DNA of 64,000 nucleotides from Taxillus chinensis (GCA_023512835.1 CM042092.1:2691293-2755292); one strand, 5' to 3'; shown: positions 13,901-24,407, numbered from the stretch's first letter. Notes: generated from the sequence alone by a model not told the origin. Numbers and translations are program-made.

Positions 13901-16900
13901 AGTCATAGCCCTCAAATGCTTCCTTGGCCTCTTCAGTCCACTCAAAATTATTCCTTCTTTAACATTTCAGTCAAGTGCTTTGCAATTAACCCATAATGCT
14001 TCATGAACCTACAATAATAATTAGTTAATCCCAAAAATTCTCTCAAAGTTGAAATATTTATAAGCAATGGCCAATCTACCATATTCTCAATTTTCTTGGG
14101 ATCAACCTTCATATCAGCACTCAAAATAAGATGGCCAAGATATCGAAGCTCTTCCTGCACAAAATCACATTTAGACATTTAAGACGAAGTTGTGTTGCTC
14201 CAATGTCTCCATCGTAGTCTTCAAGTGCTTGAGATGCTTCTCCATAGATTTAAAATGAATTAGGATGCTGTCGAAGAACATCAATATGAATAGAAAAGGT
14301 TTGAAAGTTGCATTCATGTTAGCTTGAAATGTGAAAGGTGCATTGCACAAGCCAAAAGACATCACTTGATATTCATAGTCTTGAGTGTGTCCAAAATATA
14401 GTCTTGTGTACATTATCTTCTTTCATGCATTGGTGAAATTCATCCCAGGTCCAACTTTGTGAAGACAAGCCCCATGTAACTCGTCCAACATCTCATAACT
14501 ATTGGAATAGAAAATCAAGCCTTCACGGTTGCTTTGTTTCGAGCTTAATAGTCGGTGTAGTACCTCTATTTTTCCTTTTTTTCCTGTACTAATAAGATTA
14601 GGGATGAAAAAAGACTTTTACTTGACCGTATCAATCTATTTTTAACATCTTGTCGACTTGTTTTTGAATCTTGTCCTTTTTAAAATGTGCATACTGGTAG
14701 GATGGGATATTAATAGAGTTGGACTCAAATAATTTAAGTAATTAATTGAAAAAGGTGAAATATAAGAATAAACCTTTAATTGAAAGTTTATTATTGATAA
14801 AAATAAACTTAAATGAATAATTCGTAATCTTACATGGCTTATTTATAAACATAACTAGCAGTTAAAGATTGAAAACTTATTAAAAAAAAGAAATTATGGT
14901 AAAAATTTAATTTAGCCCTATTTAATATTAAATACGAACTACATTAGGAAACTAATCTAAAATAGACTCCTTGTCTTTTTTGCACAACATAAAGTGTCCA
15001 TGGTAGTGGCACGAGGGCTGCACATGGTGCATGTCACGAGCTTGCCACACCATGACATGGGCACAAGCACGGGCTCACCAAAGACATGACTTGGCGACTC
15101 TCTACTACTCGTGCGGTACTCGTCTTGCGTTTTGTGCATGAATTTGGCTGCTCTCTGCCTAGGTGTTGGTGCAATGTTTTCAATACTATCCCACTGAATT
15201 TTTGTCTTTCAAAAGTCTTTGCCCAAAGTAGTTCAAACACCTTGAGCCATTACTTGGAATTTTGGTTATACACTAATCGAACTACCACATTTTGTTTCTT
15301 ACTCCTACAAGTTACAAGAATTTTACGGAGAGGTATATTTTTTAGAGGTCAATCTCCTATCAACAATAGACTCAACATAGTTTGCATTTATATATGCCTC
15401 AAGAACTAGTCCTTTGTTCAGTTTAAATAGAATATCTTTTTTTGGTGTCCCTTGAAGGTAGGATGACTCATGTACGATTCCTTCCCTCACAAAGTAGGGA
15501 GTTAGAAATTGATTGAAATAATACCTAGCATTATTTGATCTAAACCCTTTGATATTTACCCAAATTGATTTTTAACTATAGATAAAAAAATTAGATAATA
15601 GAACTAACATTGAATTTGTGTTTTAGCATAGAAAATTCATGTAATACAAATAAAATCATCAATAAATGAGACAAACCATCATTCCCAGAAATTTTAGGAA
15701 TAGTTGAAGGATCCCAAATATCACTATAAATGAGATTAAAAGGAGTAAAACTTCTTGTATTATTGATTGGAAAAAGTACATGTTTGTGTTTAGAAGTTCA
15801 CATGGCCCAATGAAAACTCTCAATATCCAGATCTCTAAATGAAGAAGGAAACTTGATTTTAATGACTTTAAACGATGTGTACAAGTCATATTTTGTCTTA
15901 TTGAATGAATTGTCCTTGGTAATGTTTGACTAAGCTTGTGCTTCAAGGTAGTAGAGTCTATTCTATTCTCTAGCATTTCCAATCATTATCCCTAAAACCT
16001 TGTCTTGAAATACACAATAACTATGATGAAAAACCATGTTGCAAGATAGATCTTGAATATATTTTTGAATGAAGATATGGTTAGTGGATAATCTATGGAT
16101 GTGGTGAACATTGTTTAAAAACAGTGATGGGCTTATTTTGACCTCTTATTCTCAATATAGTGGTTAAGGGGCCATTAGTTCAGCTATTTTTCTATTTCTT
16201 GAATATGGAAAATATTTGGTAAAAACAATTGGTGAATGGGTCAGATGGTCGGTAGCACCTGAGTCCATGACCCAGTAATTAACAAAAGTTTTACGTGAGA
16301 TTTAATCTAATAGAGGTAGAAAATACACCTGAATATGCCAATGAACAAGTACTTGGAGTTTTGTCAAGAGTGCTGCTAAAAGATTGCACCCCCATGACCT
16401 CTCCTCGGTTAAGACCGCCAAACACCTGTGGTTCTACTTCATTTTGCTATACTGCATCAACATCTGCATGATTATTGTTCCTTGGCGACTCTTCTTTCCA
16501 ACATTGTTCACTAGTATAACATCCTTTCTTGGCTTGGAGGTTTTGCATAAAATTTCCAACATTGTTCACTAGTATAACATCCTTTCTTACGGAAGGTACA
16601 ACACAAGTTGTCCTTGTTATCACAGTTTTGAGACTTTGGACAAGGTTTTCTATTTTCAAAAGCTGATGTTTGTTCCACATTAGGATTGTTGCCACAACTA
16701 GCCACTAGATTAGAGCTGTTATTGTTTTGTGGCTCAAGCATTAAACTTCTACTTTCTTCACCTCGAACCAGTGCCACCACCTCACTAAAATACAAAACAT
16801 CTTGCTTGCCAAGAATTTGAATCCTCACGTGATCAAAGTTTAGATTGAGTTCAACAGGAAAATAATAGATTCTATCTTGCTTGATGTATTCCTTCAAAAT

Positions 16901-19900
16901 ATCTTTATGACACTTGGTCCTTATTACTCTATAGTAATTGAGTTCTTGCCACAGATTTAAATTGGTATGTATTCAGTAACATATTTACTTTCGTGCTTTG
17001 CTGCAAGAGTCTTCACCTTCACCTTATACACTTGAGCTACATCTCTTAGTACATTGTTGAATGACATCCTAACCATCCTTGACAGTTGTCATCATCCTTA
17101 GACATTAGAGGGGCATTTGTGGTTCTAGATTTGTCCTTGTTAAGATCTCAAACCTATCTTATGGTGGTGATGCAAAATTTTAAGTTGTTTAGAGTCGCCA
17201 CCAATTAGATAAGGCGTTGTTGGATCACCTAAAATATAATTTGTGTTTAGAGTTGAGTTTGTAAGTTAGTTATGCATGGAGAAAGAATAACACTTCCACG
17301 ACGCTCAACTTTGATACCTATCTTAAAAGGAAAAGTTTCTACTTATAGCTTGATTAAAAAAAATCTGTTGTTGCATGCAAAACCAATGAATTCTAATAAT
17401 GATTTTTTTTCCCCGGTAGTGAGTAAAGTTATTGCTTTCTTAATTGGTTTTCACACTTGATTTTATTAATTGTGATAAAAGTTTTTAAAAAGGTTTTAAT
17501 ATCTTAAGGAAATAAAGAAAAGCAGTTGTTATAATTATTTATATTTTAGTCCAAGCAATTAGGATTGAATATTGATTAATTAACTCGTGGTTGCTCAGAT
17601 CATTTTTTAAAAAGAAGCTATTTTTTTTTGGTTTTGAGGTTTTCCATTTTTTTTGTTTTAAAAAGATTTAAAATTTTTATCCAAGTTTTAAAGGTTTTTA
17701 TTTTTTTTAGTGTGTTTAAATTTTTATCGTTTTTAAAATTTTCTTAGAATATATTTTTCTGGTAAAGTATTCAAAGGTTTTTAATTTAACATTTTAAATC
17801 TTTTAAGCGTTTTAAAGTTTTCAAAGGTTTTTAAGATTTTAAGGCTTTTAAGTTTTAAAAGTTTGACATCTATCGGTTTCTTTTAAAGTCTTTTATTGGA
17901 TTCTTAAGGTTTTTACTTGTATTTAAGAGTTTTAAAAGCTTTTGTTTTTTTTCTTTATTTGGTTTAAAAGTTTATTGAAGATTAGAGATTTTTAGAAAAG
18001 AGTTAAAAAAAAAGGCTTCGCATTTTATTTAACACTTGAATTTAAATGACCACAAATTTAAACTGTACATCCTAAATGGTTTGTTAAATTAGAAGTTTAT
18101 ATTTTTATTTTACGTTGTAAAGTTGCTTGATAACAATTTTATTTTTATGCATGTTGTTCTACAGTGGGAAGAAGAGTATTTACTTAGTGAAATTGGAAAT
18201 GAAGATTAAATATAGAATATCAATCGGAGAAGCTACATTTTTGCTATTTCTAATTTAGACTATTTTTTGTTATTTTTGTACTTGTATTCTTTATTATTTC
18301 TATTATATTATACAACAACTATTTCACTTTGCCGATTGTGGAGGAATTTTAGTGAGCTAGATAAATTTTTGTGGTGGCGGACATAATCGGGTGTAGTGGC
18401 AACCATCGACGAAAGATGGCGGCAAATGATTAAATTTATCGCGAATGATGGAACTAGGTATGGAGCTTGGGGAAAAAAGAAATAAAAATTGATAAAGATA
18501 ACTTGAGAATTCTTTCTATCTAATTTCTCACTCTTTCTATAAATTTTCCGACTAGTTTTTCGGCCAATACATCCTCAAACGGTTGGAGCTTGTTGGAGGT
18601 TCGTCCATGAAAATTTCTTATTTATAGGGCTCGAATTAGAGTATGGGAAGGAGTCATAAGCTTAATATTCATTTTTCCATCCCTTATTGAATTAGAGGTA
18701 TTTCCATGCAATTTTTGGCTATCAATTATTGTCTTGTTGCATGCCTCGGTTGGTAGGTCATTAAAATTGAGGAAAATTGATGATTCTCCACACGCATGAC
18801 AAAATAGCTCAAATTGATAGCATAATCATGAAAATTTTATTGGGATCGATTCACACACACCGAATACATTAGATTTAACGTAATTCGGCTAAGAAATGCC
18901 TACATTCACGGGAGGAACTGATTCTAATATAATAGAAATGGGTTTTACGGATGTCACGCCTCTCGATTTTATACGGATTTTCCAATTCTGTTTTCCACAC
19001 ATATTACGGAAGCGGATGACAGGTTTTTTATAGTAGATGAGAGGAGAAGAGAATAAAGAAGAAAAGTTCAAAATAACTTTTCTAGCCGCAAAGTGTATGC
19101 TGGCCATGACGGGCCACAACCATTATGTTTGATGCCTGCTGCCGGACAGCCGCCTAAGGCCACCAAGACTGAGCTAAATTCCACAAATTTCAATGTAAAG
19201 AGGTGAAATTTATAAAAAATTGGGCTATCTTGGCTCGGATTGAGAGATTGGAGGCCCCAAAGATGATCCTGTGGTCGACGAGCTACCTTTGTTTAGGTGA
19301 GGATCTGTTGGGCGGGCGACAAGGCTTGTTTTTTTTTTTTTTAAACAAACATACACAACAAATGCCACATGCAACATGCACTTTATTTACGATTCTGCAG
19401 TGGAGGTATTACATGATGAAATTAAAAGCTTTACATGGCCTTTGCCAAAGTATAAATGGAAAGAATTAGTAGGACTGGTATAAAGATACTATTCTCCATA
19501 ACAAATAGTACAACACAAATTAACACCATTACCGTAAGAACGCACTTTATGAAATTGGACATTTTTAAGGGGAGGATTTTGGAGAGTGTGAAATGAAATT
19601 GTGTGAATGAATGTGGAGAATTATGGGTATATTTATAGGAGGGGGGTATTTGGGTGGAAAATTAATTTTTTTTAGAGCTGTTTGGAAAATGAATCATGTA
19701 GGTGTGTATCTGATCCAATTTACAACGGTAGCTAAGAATATACAAGTATCACTAATGTCAGGCACCAAAGAATTTTACAATCATGTCATGATCATGGAAT
19801 ATCTTAGTTTTGCCCCTGCACCCTTAAGTTGACTGATCCATTACTTTGCTTTGAGCACTTGTGTGAATAAGCTGCAGCCATTTGAGGTAATTTTTTCCAT

Positions 19901-22900
19901 CTAATCAATTTCCTGCTTGGGTATTTTGCAATTTCTCGGTTTCTTGTGGTTGATCCATCTCCTCCAATTGTGCTTTATAGCAATATTCTCTGCAACCTTC
20001 AACATGCTTGTAAGTAATGATCTTTTGGAGATTAAGGCCAATGACTTAAAACATAAACCACTCGAAATTCGTTGCACCGGACGCTCGTCGCCCGATACGG
20101 CCGCACGTGCAACATAGGCCATTCTTATTTTGTGTCCAACTACCATATTTTATGTTGAAATTGAGTCCCTTGGGGTAAGGCTAACGCCTGGCGGAGAGCG
20201 CTCTTTACGGGACCTGGAGAGTTCTATCACCCGTTTGGAAGCTACGGTTTAGTTGGACAATTCCGTGCCTAATCTTCAACGGCTTGAGGTGCCTCGAGCG
20301 TCGGGTTCCGTCCTTCGTACGCTCGGTGAACACTCTCATTACGACGACCGTCCACCACCGCCTGGCCTCCGACACACGTCGGCGATGTCCCTGCGATGGC
20401 GGCGTCCGTGAGGAATGCTAACTGGTTTATCTGCCTGGTAGTCATATGCTTGTATCAAAGATTAAGCCATGCATGGCGTGTTGGCTTGCGTGTGTCTGTC
20501 TCGATATACTCCGATCGCGTCCGGCTTACCCGACATTGCTCGGTGCTCAGGTTGTAGCCGTGTTGCACGGCACGTCCGGCATTGATGCAGACGTGCGCGG
20601 TGAAGGCGTGTGAGTGGCCGTCGGATAACTACGTCGTGCGGGCTCCCCTGTCTGCTGTCTTAATTGACTAACACCCTTTGTGAGATCTTGGTTAGCGCGC
20701 GATTGGGCATCGTAACCCAGCTTCCGGTTCATCCCGCATTGCCGATTCTCGCTTACCAAAAATGGCCCACTTGGAGCTCTCGATTCCTCCCTCCGTATCA
20801 CTCTGATGTCTCCCGGTGGCACTCGGGAAAAAGCCTTAACATCTATATGTAGGGGAAGGCTCCAGTGCCATCAAAACCCGGCCGGTGCCATCGAACGTGG
20901 TCTCGGTCCAGACGTCCCTCCCACTCCAGGGGGCGTCATCGGGGAGCAATTAAGGTGAGTTATTTTGATTTAGACATTGAAGGCTATATAAATGTATTTT
21001 TTTAATCCCAAAAGAAACATAGGACAATCATAACACGTGAAAAATAGAGAAAAATATGAGAGTTAAGTACAATCGTAAAAAATAAATCTAGAAAATACAA
21101 AGAATAAATATAGTTTAGGAGTTGACAAGCAATAAATGAAATTGGAAAATAACTCTACAGTAATGTGCTCTTCGGAAATCCTCTCAAAAATCCTTTGTAT
21201 CGAGACTAATTTTTCTTTCGAGTGTGTTCTCGGATCTATAATTGAGACTTTTAAGTTTCAGAACTTCTTGTTTGAGTCTTTCCTCTAATCTGTACTTGAG
21301 ACCCGAGTCATTCAAGAAAGTTTCAAATTCTATTTCTCGATTCAAATATTTTTCCACAATTTCAATAAAAATAACTTATGAAAGGGAGTCAGACCAGCTA
21401 TTCTCCTTTTTTTTCCATGTTTCATTAATTTTAAAATTATTGGGCAAACTAATTCAAAACTTTTCAACATTTGATTATTTAAATATTTAATAATTTGATT
21501 GAATGTATTTTAGACTTTTCTCATTGTTGATTGAATGTATTTTTAAAATAATGGCGGAGACTTTCAAAATTTTAGAGCATGATTGGCTGGCAGATTTGGT
21601 TTTTCAAACTGTGTATATGTGCATATCTGAGAGGCATTTGGGCATGTGTGTGAATCTGCATTGCTTTTGCTAATGACCTCTTGAATAATTGTTTTTAATT
21701 TTGCTCATGTTCCTTGTTGATTTCTGTCTACAGCCAATAACACTTGCACTGGTATATGTTGGTACAACTTTGAAGGACCTTTCTGATGTAACACATGGCT
21801 GGAGTGGATTTTCAACATCTCGCTGGGTATTAACACTTTTTTCTTCCTGTTTATTCAATTTGATACTGGGGATATTAGTTTAAATTTAAGTATTGTATAA
21901 TGGATATTAGGAATCTAAATTATGGGAACCAATTTTTTTTTGACTTGTAACTTTCTTTGTAGCCTTGAAGCATCATACAACAAGCGATTAAGTATTGTTA
22001 AGATAATTTTATTCTGAACCACATTAAGTATTGCAAAACATTCTATATGATCTGGAATAACCATGTGAAATGTGTCTTGTGGATGGAGAGTATGGTTTGA
22101 AAAAACGGGCCGAGGTGCAGCATTGAGGCGCCATCTTGTTTGCCTCGATATCAAACCACTTGGAAGTCTTGCCCTAGAAGATGTATCAGCCGCCGTCTGC
22201 CTCAATAGTGTGAGGTGGTTTAAGGTGGCCTGTTTTGCTGCCTCGTCTTATATTCGAGATGAGGCGCTTGCAACACAACAAACGCGTTTTAAATAGGTTA
22301 AAAAAAAGGTAAATGGCTAACGACGCGACTTCCATCGACTTGAAGTGAGTGACGAGCGATGCCATCTCCAATCGTCCGATATCAGACAATCCAAACACGA
22401 TCTCGCCATCGATAGACCACATCTATCGATCATCTGGCTCTAGGCGTCATCGCCATTGAGGTGTTTGTCGTGTCAATCATCTGGCTCTAGGCGTCATCGC
22501 TCATTATCAATTGTCTAGTGTTTGGCATCTGGCGTCAATTTACGATGAGAGACGACACCTTGATGTTAGATGAATGCCATATGCCAGGCGTTGTCATCGT
22601 CCAACGTTAATCGTTGTCCATTATCACCATCCTAGCCTTATTGTTGTCTCGAGGTGAGTAATCACTAACGTGAGTTAACTTAAATGTTAACTCATGACTT
22701 ATTTTAAATTTTAAATAAATTTATAATTAATTTTATTTTGATAACGTAATGTCTATAACATTCTGTTTATAAATCAATAACAGACTATTATAATTAATTT
22801 AATTTATTTTAAATTTTAATTATATTTATTCTTATAGATATAATTTATTATTGTTTAATGGTAAATAATCAAAGAAGGAATTTTACTTAGAAATATGAAA

Positions 22901-24407
22901 ATGAAATGGAATTATAATTATAGTATTATTTTATTATTTCAAAACTAAGTTTTCTAATTTTATTTTATATATCTTTAAAAAGAAAATGCCGTTGATAGTT
23001 GAGGCGTCCGCCTCAACCGTATTGTGGCGATCACCTTGGCGTACAACATTGGATTCGTACCGTATCGCATTCTGTATTTTAAAACCTTAATGGAGAGTAA
23101 GAGCTTCAAATTCGCCTTGGGAGAGATCATGAAGACATGTTGCAAGTCATGCAGCTGGGTCGGGGGTTTCAAACTTCCATTTGGATTCTGCAAATCCATT
23201 TGGAATGGTTCGTTGAGGTCTGGGTGGACCTTGTCAGTGTGGTCCAAGGATTGTTCTCTTCCTGGGGCTGAGGTGGAGGAGGAGATCTGCACTCTTCCTG
23301 TGGGGTTCGAAGGATTTTGCAAGCCCTCTGCATAAAGGAACCTGAGGAGCCTCTCCTCACAGAGCCTCTAGCAGTGAGTTATGCAGGGGAGGAAACTAAC
23401 CTGTTGGTGGATTCCAGCGTATTGGATGGCTGGATGCTCAGGTGCCTGAATGGGTTCTTCGGCATGTGAAGAGTTTGAGTAAAATGACTCGTCTTGCAGG
23501 GGGTTTTCACCTTCAGAGATGGGGATTTTTTTTTTTGTTTCTTTTTTTTGTAATTATGGCATTCCACTTACACACTGATTGATTATAGTTACTTTTCGTT
23601 AGAACTGCTACTAGTTTCTCTAGTAACTTGCTCAGTGAGTTTGTGTAACCCCAATTCTTAATATGCAGGTGCTTATTACGTCAGGGTTTTTGGTTTCAGG
23701 TAAGCTTCAATGTCCATCCGTGCATGTTGCCAAGTTCATTTATAGAAGCATAAATTGATGAAATAATGGGATTGGACGTCAGGATTTTCATTTAATTCGT
23801 GATTTACACCTTCCAAATATAAAAGCTGTTGTGGGCTCTAAATTACTGAACGGAGGGAGTTGATGATTTATATACAATGTAAGGGTAACCGGAGGAACAG
23901 AACTTAGTTTGAATACTATGAACTGGAAATTATATACCTTTGAAATACAATCCAATCTTTTGAAACTACTATGGGTGGGAGTAAGGAAAATATAATATAT
24001 AGCAAGCATGCTTGTTTATAAAATTTCAGTAATTTTTGTTTGCTTTTCAATATTTACCTGAACTCAAGTATATTATATTCGGGTTGAAAGAATTTGGCAG
24101 CATGATGAACTTAGAGGTTGCACTTGTATTCTAGTTAACCTCATGTATAATGCAAATGAAAAATAATCTTTTAATGTGTTTTTAAGTTTGATGGAATATC
24201 CGTCCCGTTTATGCAGCTGTTATGATGTATCTCGTTACTAAAGTTGCCAAGACTGCTTTGGACAAAGCTTTGGCGGAGAATGCGGATATAGGTGGTGTTT
24301 CGGCCTCCTTGCCACAATTGCCAGTTGTGGCTGATGCATCAATGGATCTTAACCAGCCTCTTATAGTAAAGATAGATCCCTCTCAAGAAGAGAACCATGA
24401 AAATTAA
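4970..24407 (+). CDS. TVP38/TMEM64-family (VTT / SNARE-associated Golgi domain) membrane protein
   Basis: Nine coding exons: 4970-5068, 5467-5528, 7624-7678, 8062-8161, 8442-8528, 8670-8786, 21734-21826, 23669-23699, 24217-24407, all with GT-AG borders. The product is about 277 residues, near the usual length of plant members, if one extra base in exon 4 is ignored. It opens with a hydrophobic helix (residues about 8-28). The family core follows: AVAYIPLTVLAVPASVLT (55-72), the GLPVGF...GATLGALAAF segment (exon 4), FVISKLKDYPQFQAV, RLVPMLPFNMLNYLLSVTP (exon 6) and PITLALVYVGTTLKDLSDVT (exon 7). The tail is soluble. Family members are multi-pass proteins of the endomembrane system; VTT proteins elsewhere act in lipid scrambling and trafficking, so this role is inferred. 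The start is the first ATG giving the hydrophobic N-terminus. Intron 6 is about 12.9 kb and full of transposons. See the exon 4 frameshift entry. Confidence 0.92.
5529..7623 (+). other. intron 2 of the VTT gene
   Basis: A 2.1-kb intron between the exons ending ...WGPIV and starting AVAYIP. Apart from the hAT MITE at 7159-7442 it holds CT-rich and unique-looking sequence and no ORF with recognisable features. Confidence 0.75.
7159..7442. mobile_element. hAT-like MITE in intron 2 of the VTT gene
   Basis: This 284-bp element is flanked by an exact 8-bp duplication AGAATAAG (7151-7158 and 7443-7450), the hAT hallmark. Its ends are TAGGGATGACAAAATG and, reverse-complemented from the right, TAGAGATGGCAATGGG. 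The interior is rich in CGGGT/ACCCG motifs (CCGACCC, GGGTTCGGGTC) in both orientations. No coding capacity. Confidence 0.85.
8062..8161 (+). other. exon 4 of the VTT gene with a +1 frameshift in a T run
   Basis: From the normal acceptor (ttacag, 8056-8061) the exon reads L-G-G-G-Y-L-F and then shifts, because the run after TAC C has six T (8078-8083) where five would keep the frame GGG TTG CCG GTG. The exon is 100 nt, and 99 would fit its phase. The shifted frame meets TGA within a few codons. A second AG four bases downstream (ctag, ending at 8065) would make the exon start GTG GTG GTT ACC TTT TTT GGG and restore the frame, replacing LGGGYLFG with VVVTFFG. Either an assembly/sequencing indel or a real mutation with a possible splice rescue. 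Confidence 0.85.
8870..9515. mobile_element. possible MITE with a C-rich core in intron 6
   Basis: The left edge (TTGCTTTTAGAAGAAATT, about 8863) and right edge (CTTATAAAATAAGCAAAAGT, about 9488-9507) form a weak inverted repeat based on TTGCTTTTA. Between them, at 9065-9330, lies a strongly C-rich strand (CCCC and CCATCCCC motifs) unlike the AT-rich surroundings. No target-site duplication was found, so the boundaries are approximate. Confidence 0.35.
9531..10127. mobile_element. MULE-like terminal-inverted-repeat element in intron 6
   Basis: GTTCTAAAAG at 9531-9540 is exactly inverted as CTTTTAGAAC at 10118-10127, and the similarity extends imperfectly inward. Inside, a unit of about 72 bp is duplicated (starting near 9589 and 9661, sharing ACTAGG, TTTTGTAT/TTTTTGCC and AAACATGAT motifs). 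No clean 8- or 9-bp duplication flanks it, so the class is uncertain. Confidence 0.45.
11500..11890 (-). repeat. LTR-like repeat, left copy (probably 3' LTR of the minus-strand copia)
   Basis: This stretch is clearly similar to 20985-21362 in the same orientation: shared blocks include AATCTAGAAAATA, GACAAG-AATAAATGAAATTG, GTGCTC/GCGCTC-TT and TTGATTCAAATATTTTT. Copia RNase H sequence on the minus strand lies just to its right (12187-12370), the expected place for a 3' LTR of a minus-strand element. Exact LTR ends could not be fixed. Confidence 0.55.
11978..12172 (+). mobile_element. 5'-truncated LINE insertion with target-site duplication
   Basis: The direct repeat AAAAACATGAGGCA occurs at 11964-11977 and 12173-12186. 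The insert ends AATAAATTTTATTACTTATA followed by an A run, a typical plant LINE 3' end. A related end occurs in antisense at 27791 (TTTTTTTTTTATAAGTAAG). The insert is only about 195 bp, so almost all of the LINE is missing. It landed in the 3' part of the copia remnant. Confidence 0.75.
12187..12370 (-). pseudogene. Ty1/copia RNase H C-terminal fragment
   Basis: The reverse strand encodes LYYDNKSAINIAHNHIQRD, which matches the conserved copia RNase H region (CDNKxAIxIAxNP followed by RTKHIEID). A stop and frameshifts follow. It is the other half of the RNase H seen at 15190-15330: the gypsy fragment at about 12380-15085 sits between them, so it was inserted into this domain. Confidence 0.7.
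12380..15085 (-). mobile_element. truncated Ty3/gypsy element nested in the copia RNase H
   Basis: Two direct repeats of about 370-400 bp (12395-12780 and 14715-15075), sharing AAGTAATTAATTGAAAAA, AAATATAAGAATAAAC and ATTAAATACGAA, flank a minus-strand gypsy pol fragment. They are read as its LTRs. No gag or protease remains: pol is cut at both edges of the repeats. Copia RNase H sequence continues outside both repeats, which marks the whole unit as one insertion. Confidence 0.6.
12790..14712 (-). pseudogene. Ty3/gypsy pol remnant (RT - RNase H - integrase)
   Basis: Reading the minus strand from 14712 down: the RT start (INIPSYQYAHFKKDKI), the RT core with MSFGLCNAPFTFQ, the catalytic box as FFDS (14275-14267) instead of the usual FFDD/YxDD, then YLGHLILSADMKVDPKKIE and GLTNYYCRFMKHYG, RNase H with DASEHGIGAVLVQENRPLAY (about 13795-13850), and an integrase stretch with CDICQKVKYNQR and MDFVEGLPNNNGYE (about 13045-13165). 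Many stops and frameshifts split it. The lost catalytic Asp and missing gag show it is dead. Confidence 0.85.
15130..17110 (-). pseudogene. Ty1/copia gag-protease-integrase-RNase H remnant
   Basis: On the minus strand from 17110 down: a gag piece (LNLNFDHVRIQILGKQ, VALVRGEESRSLML, about 16895-16730), a zinc-knuckle region with CYTSEQCWKFYAKP, protease (VMDSGATDHLTH-like, about 16270), GAG-pre-integrase (KYIQDLSCNMVFHHSYCVFQ, about 16060) and integrase (YSDIWDPSTIPKISG, about 15700). The reverse transcriptase is missing, and RNase H fragments (RSKKQNVVV, ELLWAKTFE) follow at 15330-15190. Stops and frameshifts are frequent. It shares orientation with the copia pieces at 12187-12370 and the LTR-like repeats. 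Confidence 0.8.
16495..16588. repeat. 58-bp tandem duplication inside the copia gag zinc knuckle
   Basis: A 36-bp block beginning TTTCCAACATTGTTCACTAG occurs at 16495-16530 and again at 16553-16588, so the CYTSEQCWK motif is encoded twice on the minus strand. It is a local duplication after the element lost function, or a variant of the original gag. Confidence 0.8.
17165..17345 (+). repeat. retroelement-like motif block shared with 60085-60240
   Basis: The order CACCAA-TTAG, TTGGATCACC, TTAGTTATGCATGGAGAAAGAATAACAC, TTTGATACCTATCTTAAAAGG parallels 60085-60240 (CACCAACTATT, TATCACC, GGTTACGTATAGGGAAGAATTAATAC, TTCAATACCTATCTTAAGAAG). Similar blocks are common in internal leaders of plant LTR retroelements; the family is not identified. 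Confidence 0.45.
17620..17990. repeat. low-complexity TTTTAAAG/TTTTTAA-rich stretch
   Basis: About 370 bases built almost only from T runs, AAA and AAGG, with many variants of TTTTAAAGGTTTTTAA. It sits next to the motif block at 17165-17345 and may belong to the same retroelement leader. No gene. Confidence 0.6.
20419..20475 (+). pseudogene. 18S rRNA 5'-end fragment
   Basis: TAGTCATATGCTTGT-TCAAAGATTAAGCCATGCATG, preceded by CTGGTTtATCtGCC, is the highly conserved start of eukaryotic 18S rRNA (expected CTGGTTGATCCTGCCAGTAG). It carries several substitutions and stops matching after GCATG, so only about 57 nt are kept and it cannot be functional. Confidence 0.9.
20652..20787 (-). pseudogene. 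25S rRNA internal fragment, antisense
   Basis: On the minus strand it reads GGAATCGAGAGCTCCAAGTG, GGCCATTTTTGGTAAGC, GATGAACCGGAAGCTGGGTT, CGCGCTAACC, AAAGGGTGTTAGTC, TTAAGACAGCAG. This is a conserved segment from the 5' half of plant 25S rRNA with scattered substitutions. It is about 136 nt and opposite in orientation to the nearby 18S piece. Confidence 0.88.
20985..21362 (-). repeat. LTR-like repeat, right copy (probably 5' LTR of the minus-strand copia)
   Basis: Partner of 11500-11890 (same order and orientation of shared blocks). It lies upstream of the minus-strand gag at 17110, as a 5' LTR should, but about 3.9 kb of other material, including the rDNA insert, separates them. Divergence between copies is high, so the element is old. 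Confidence 0.5.
22092..23089. mobile_element. MULE-type non-autonomous element in intron 7 of the VTT gene
   Basis: It is flanked by an exact 9-bp duplication ATGGAGAGT (22083-22091 and 23090-23098), the length expected for Mutator-like elements. The ends are ATGGTTTGAAAAAAC and, from the right, AAGGTTTTAAAATAC. Inside, TCATCTGGCTCTAGGCGTCA is repeated (about 22429 and 22475). At 998 bp with no transposase it is non-autonomous. Confidence 0.8.

Larger units (their letters stand above)
20030..20960. other. chimeric, rearranged rDNA-derived insert in intron 6
   Basis: A GC-rich island in AT-rich DNA. It contains the 5' end of 18S rRNA in sense orientation (20419-20475) and a 25S rRNA piece in antisense (20652-20787). 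The GC-rich sequence before the 18S start (about 20160-20418) is where the 5' external transcribed spacer would lie, but I cannot prove that. The sequence between and after the two rRNA pieces is unassigned. This order and orientation does not occur in a normal rDNA unit. Confidence 0.75.
8787..21733 (+). other. giant intron 6 of the VTT gene (about 12.9 kb)
   Basis: It lies between the exon ending ASWLGMM and the exon starting PITLALVYVG. Nearly all of it is transposon-derived: MITE-like units at 8870-10130, LTR-like repeats at about 11500 and 20985, a LINE at 11978-12172, a nested gypsy fragment, a minus-strand copia remnant and an rDNA chimera. About 10130-11500 and 18000-20030 are AT-rich with no feature I can name. 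Confidence 0.85.

Noticed and set aside
20547..20852. ORFs over the rDNA piece
   Set aside because: They overlap the 25S rRNA fragment and have no protein features.
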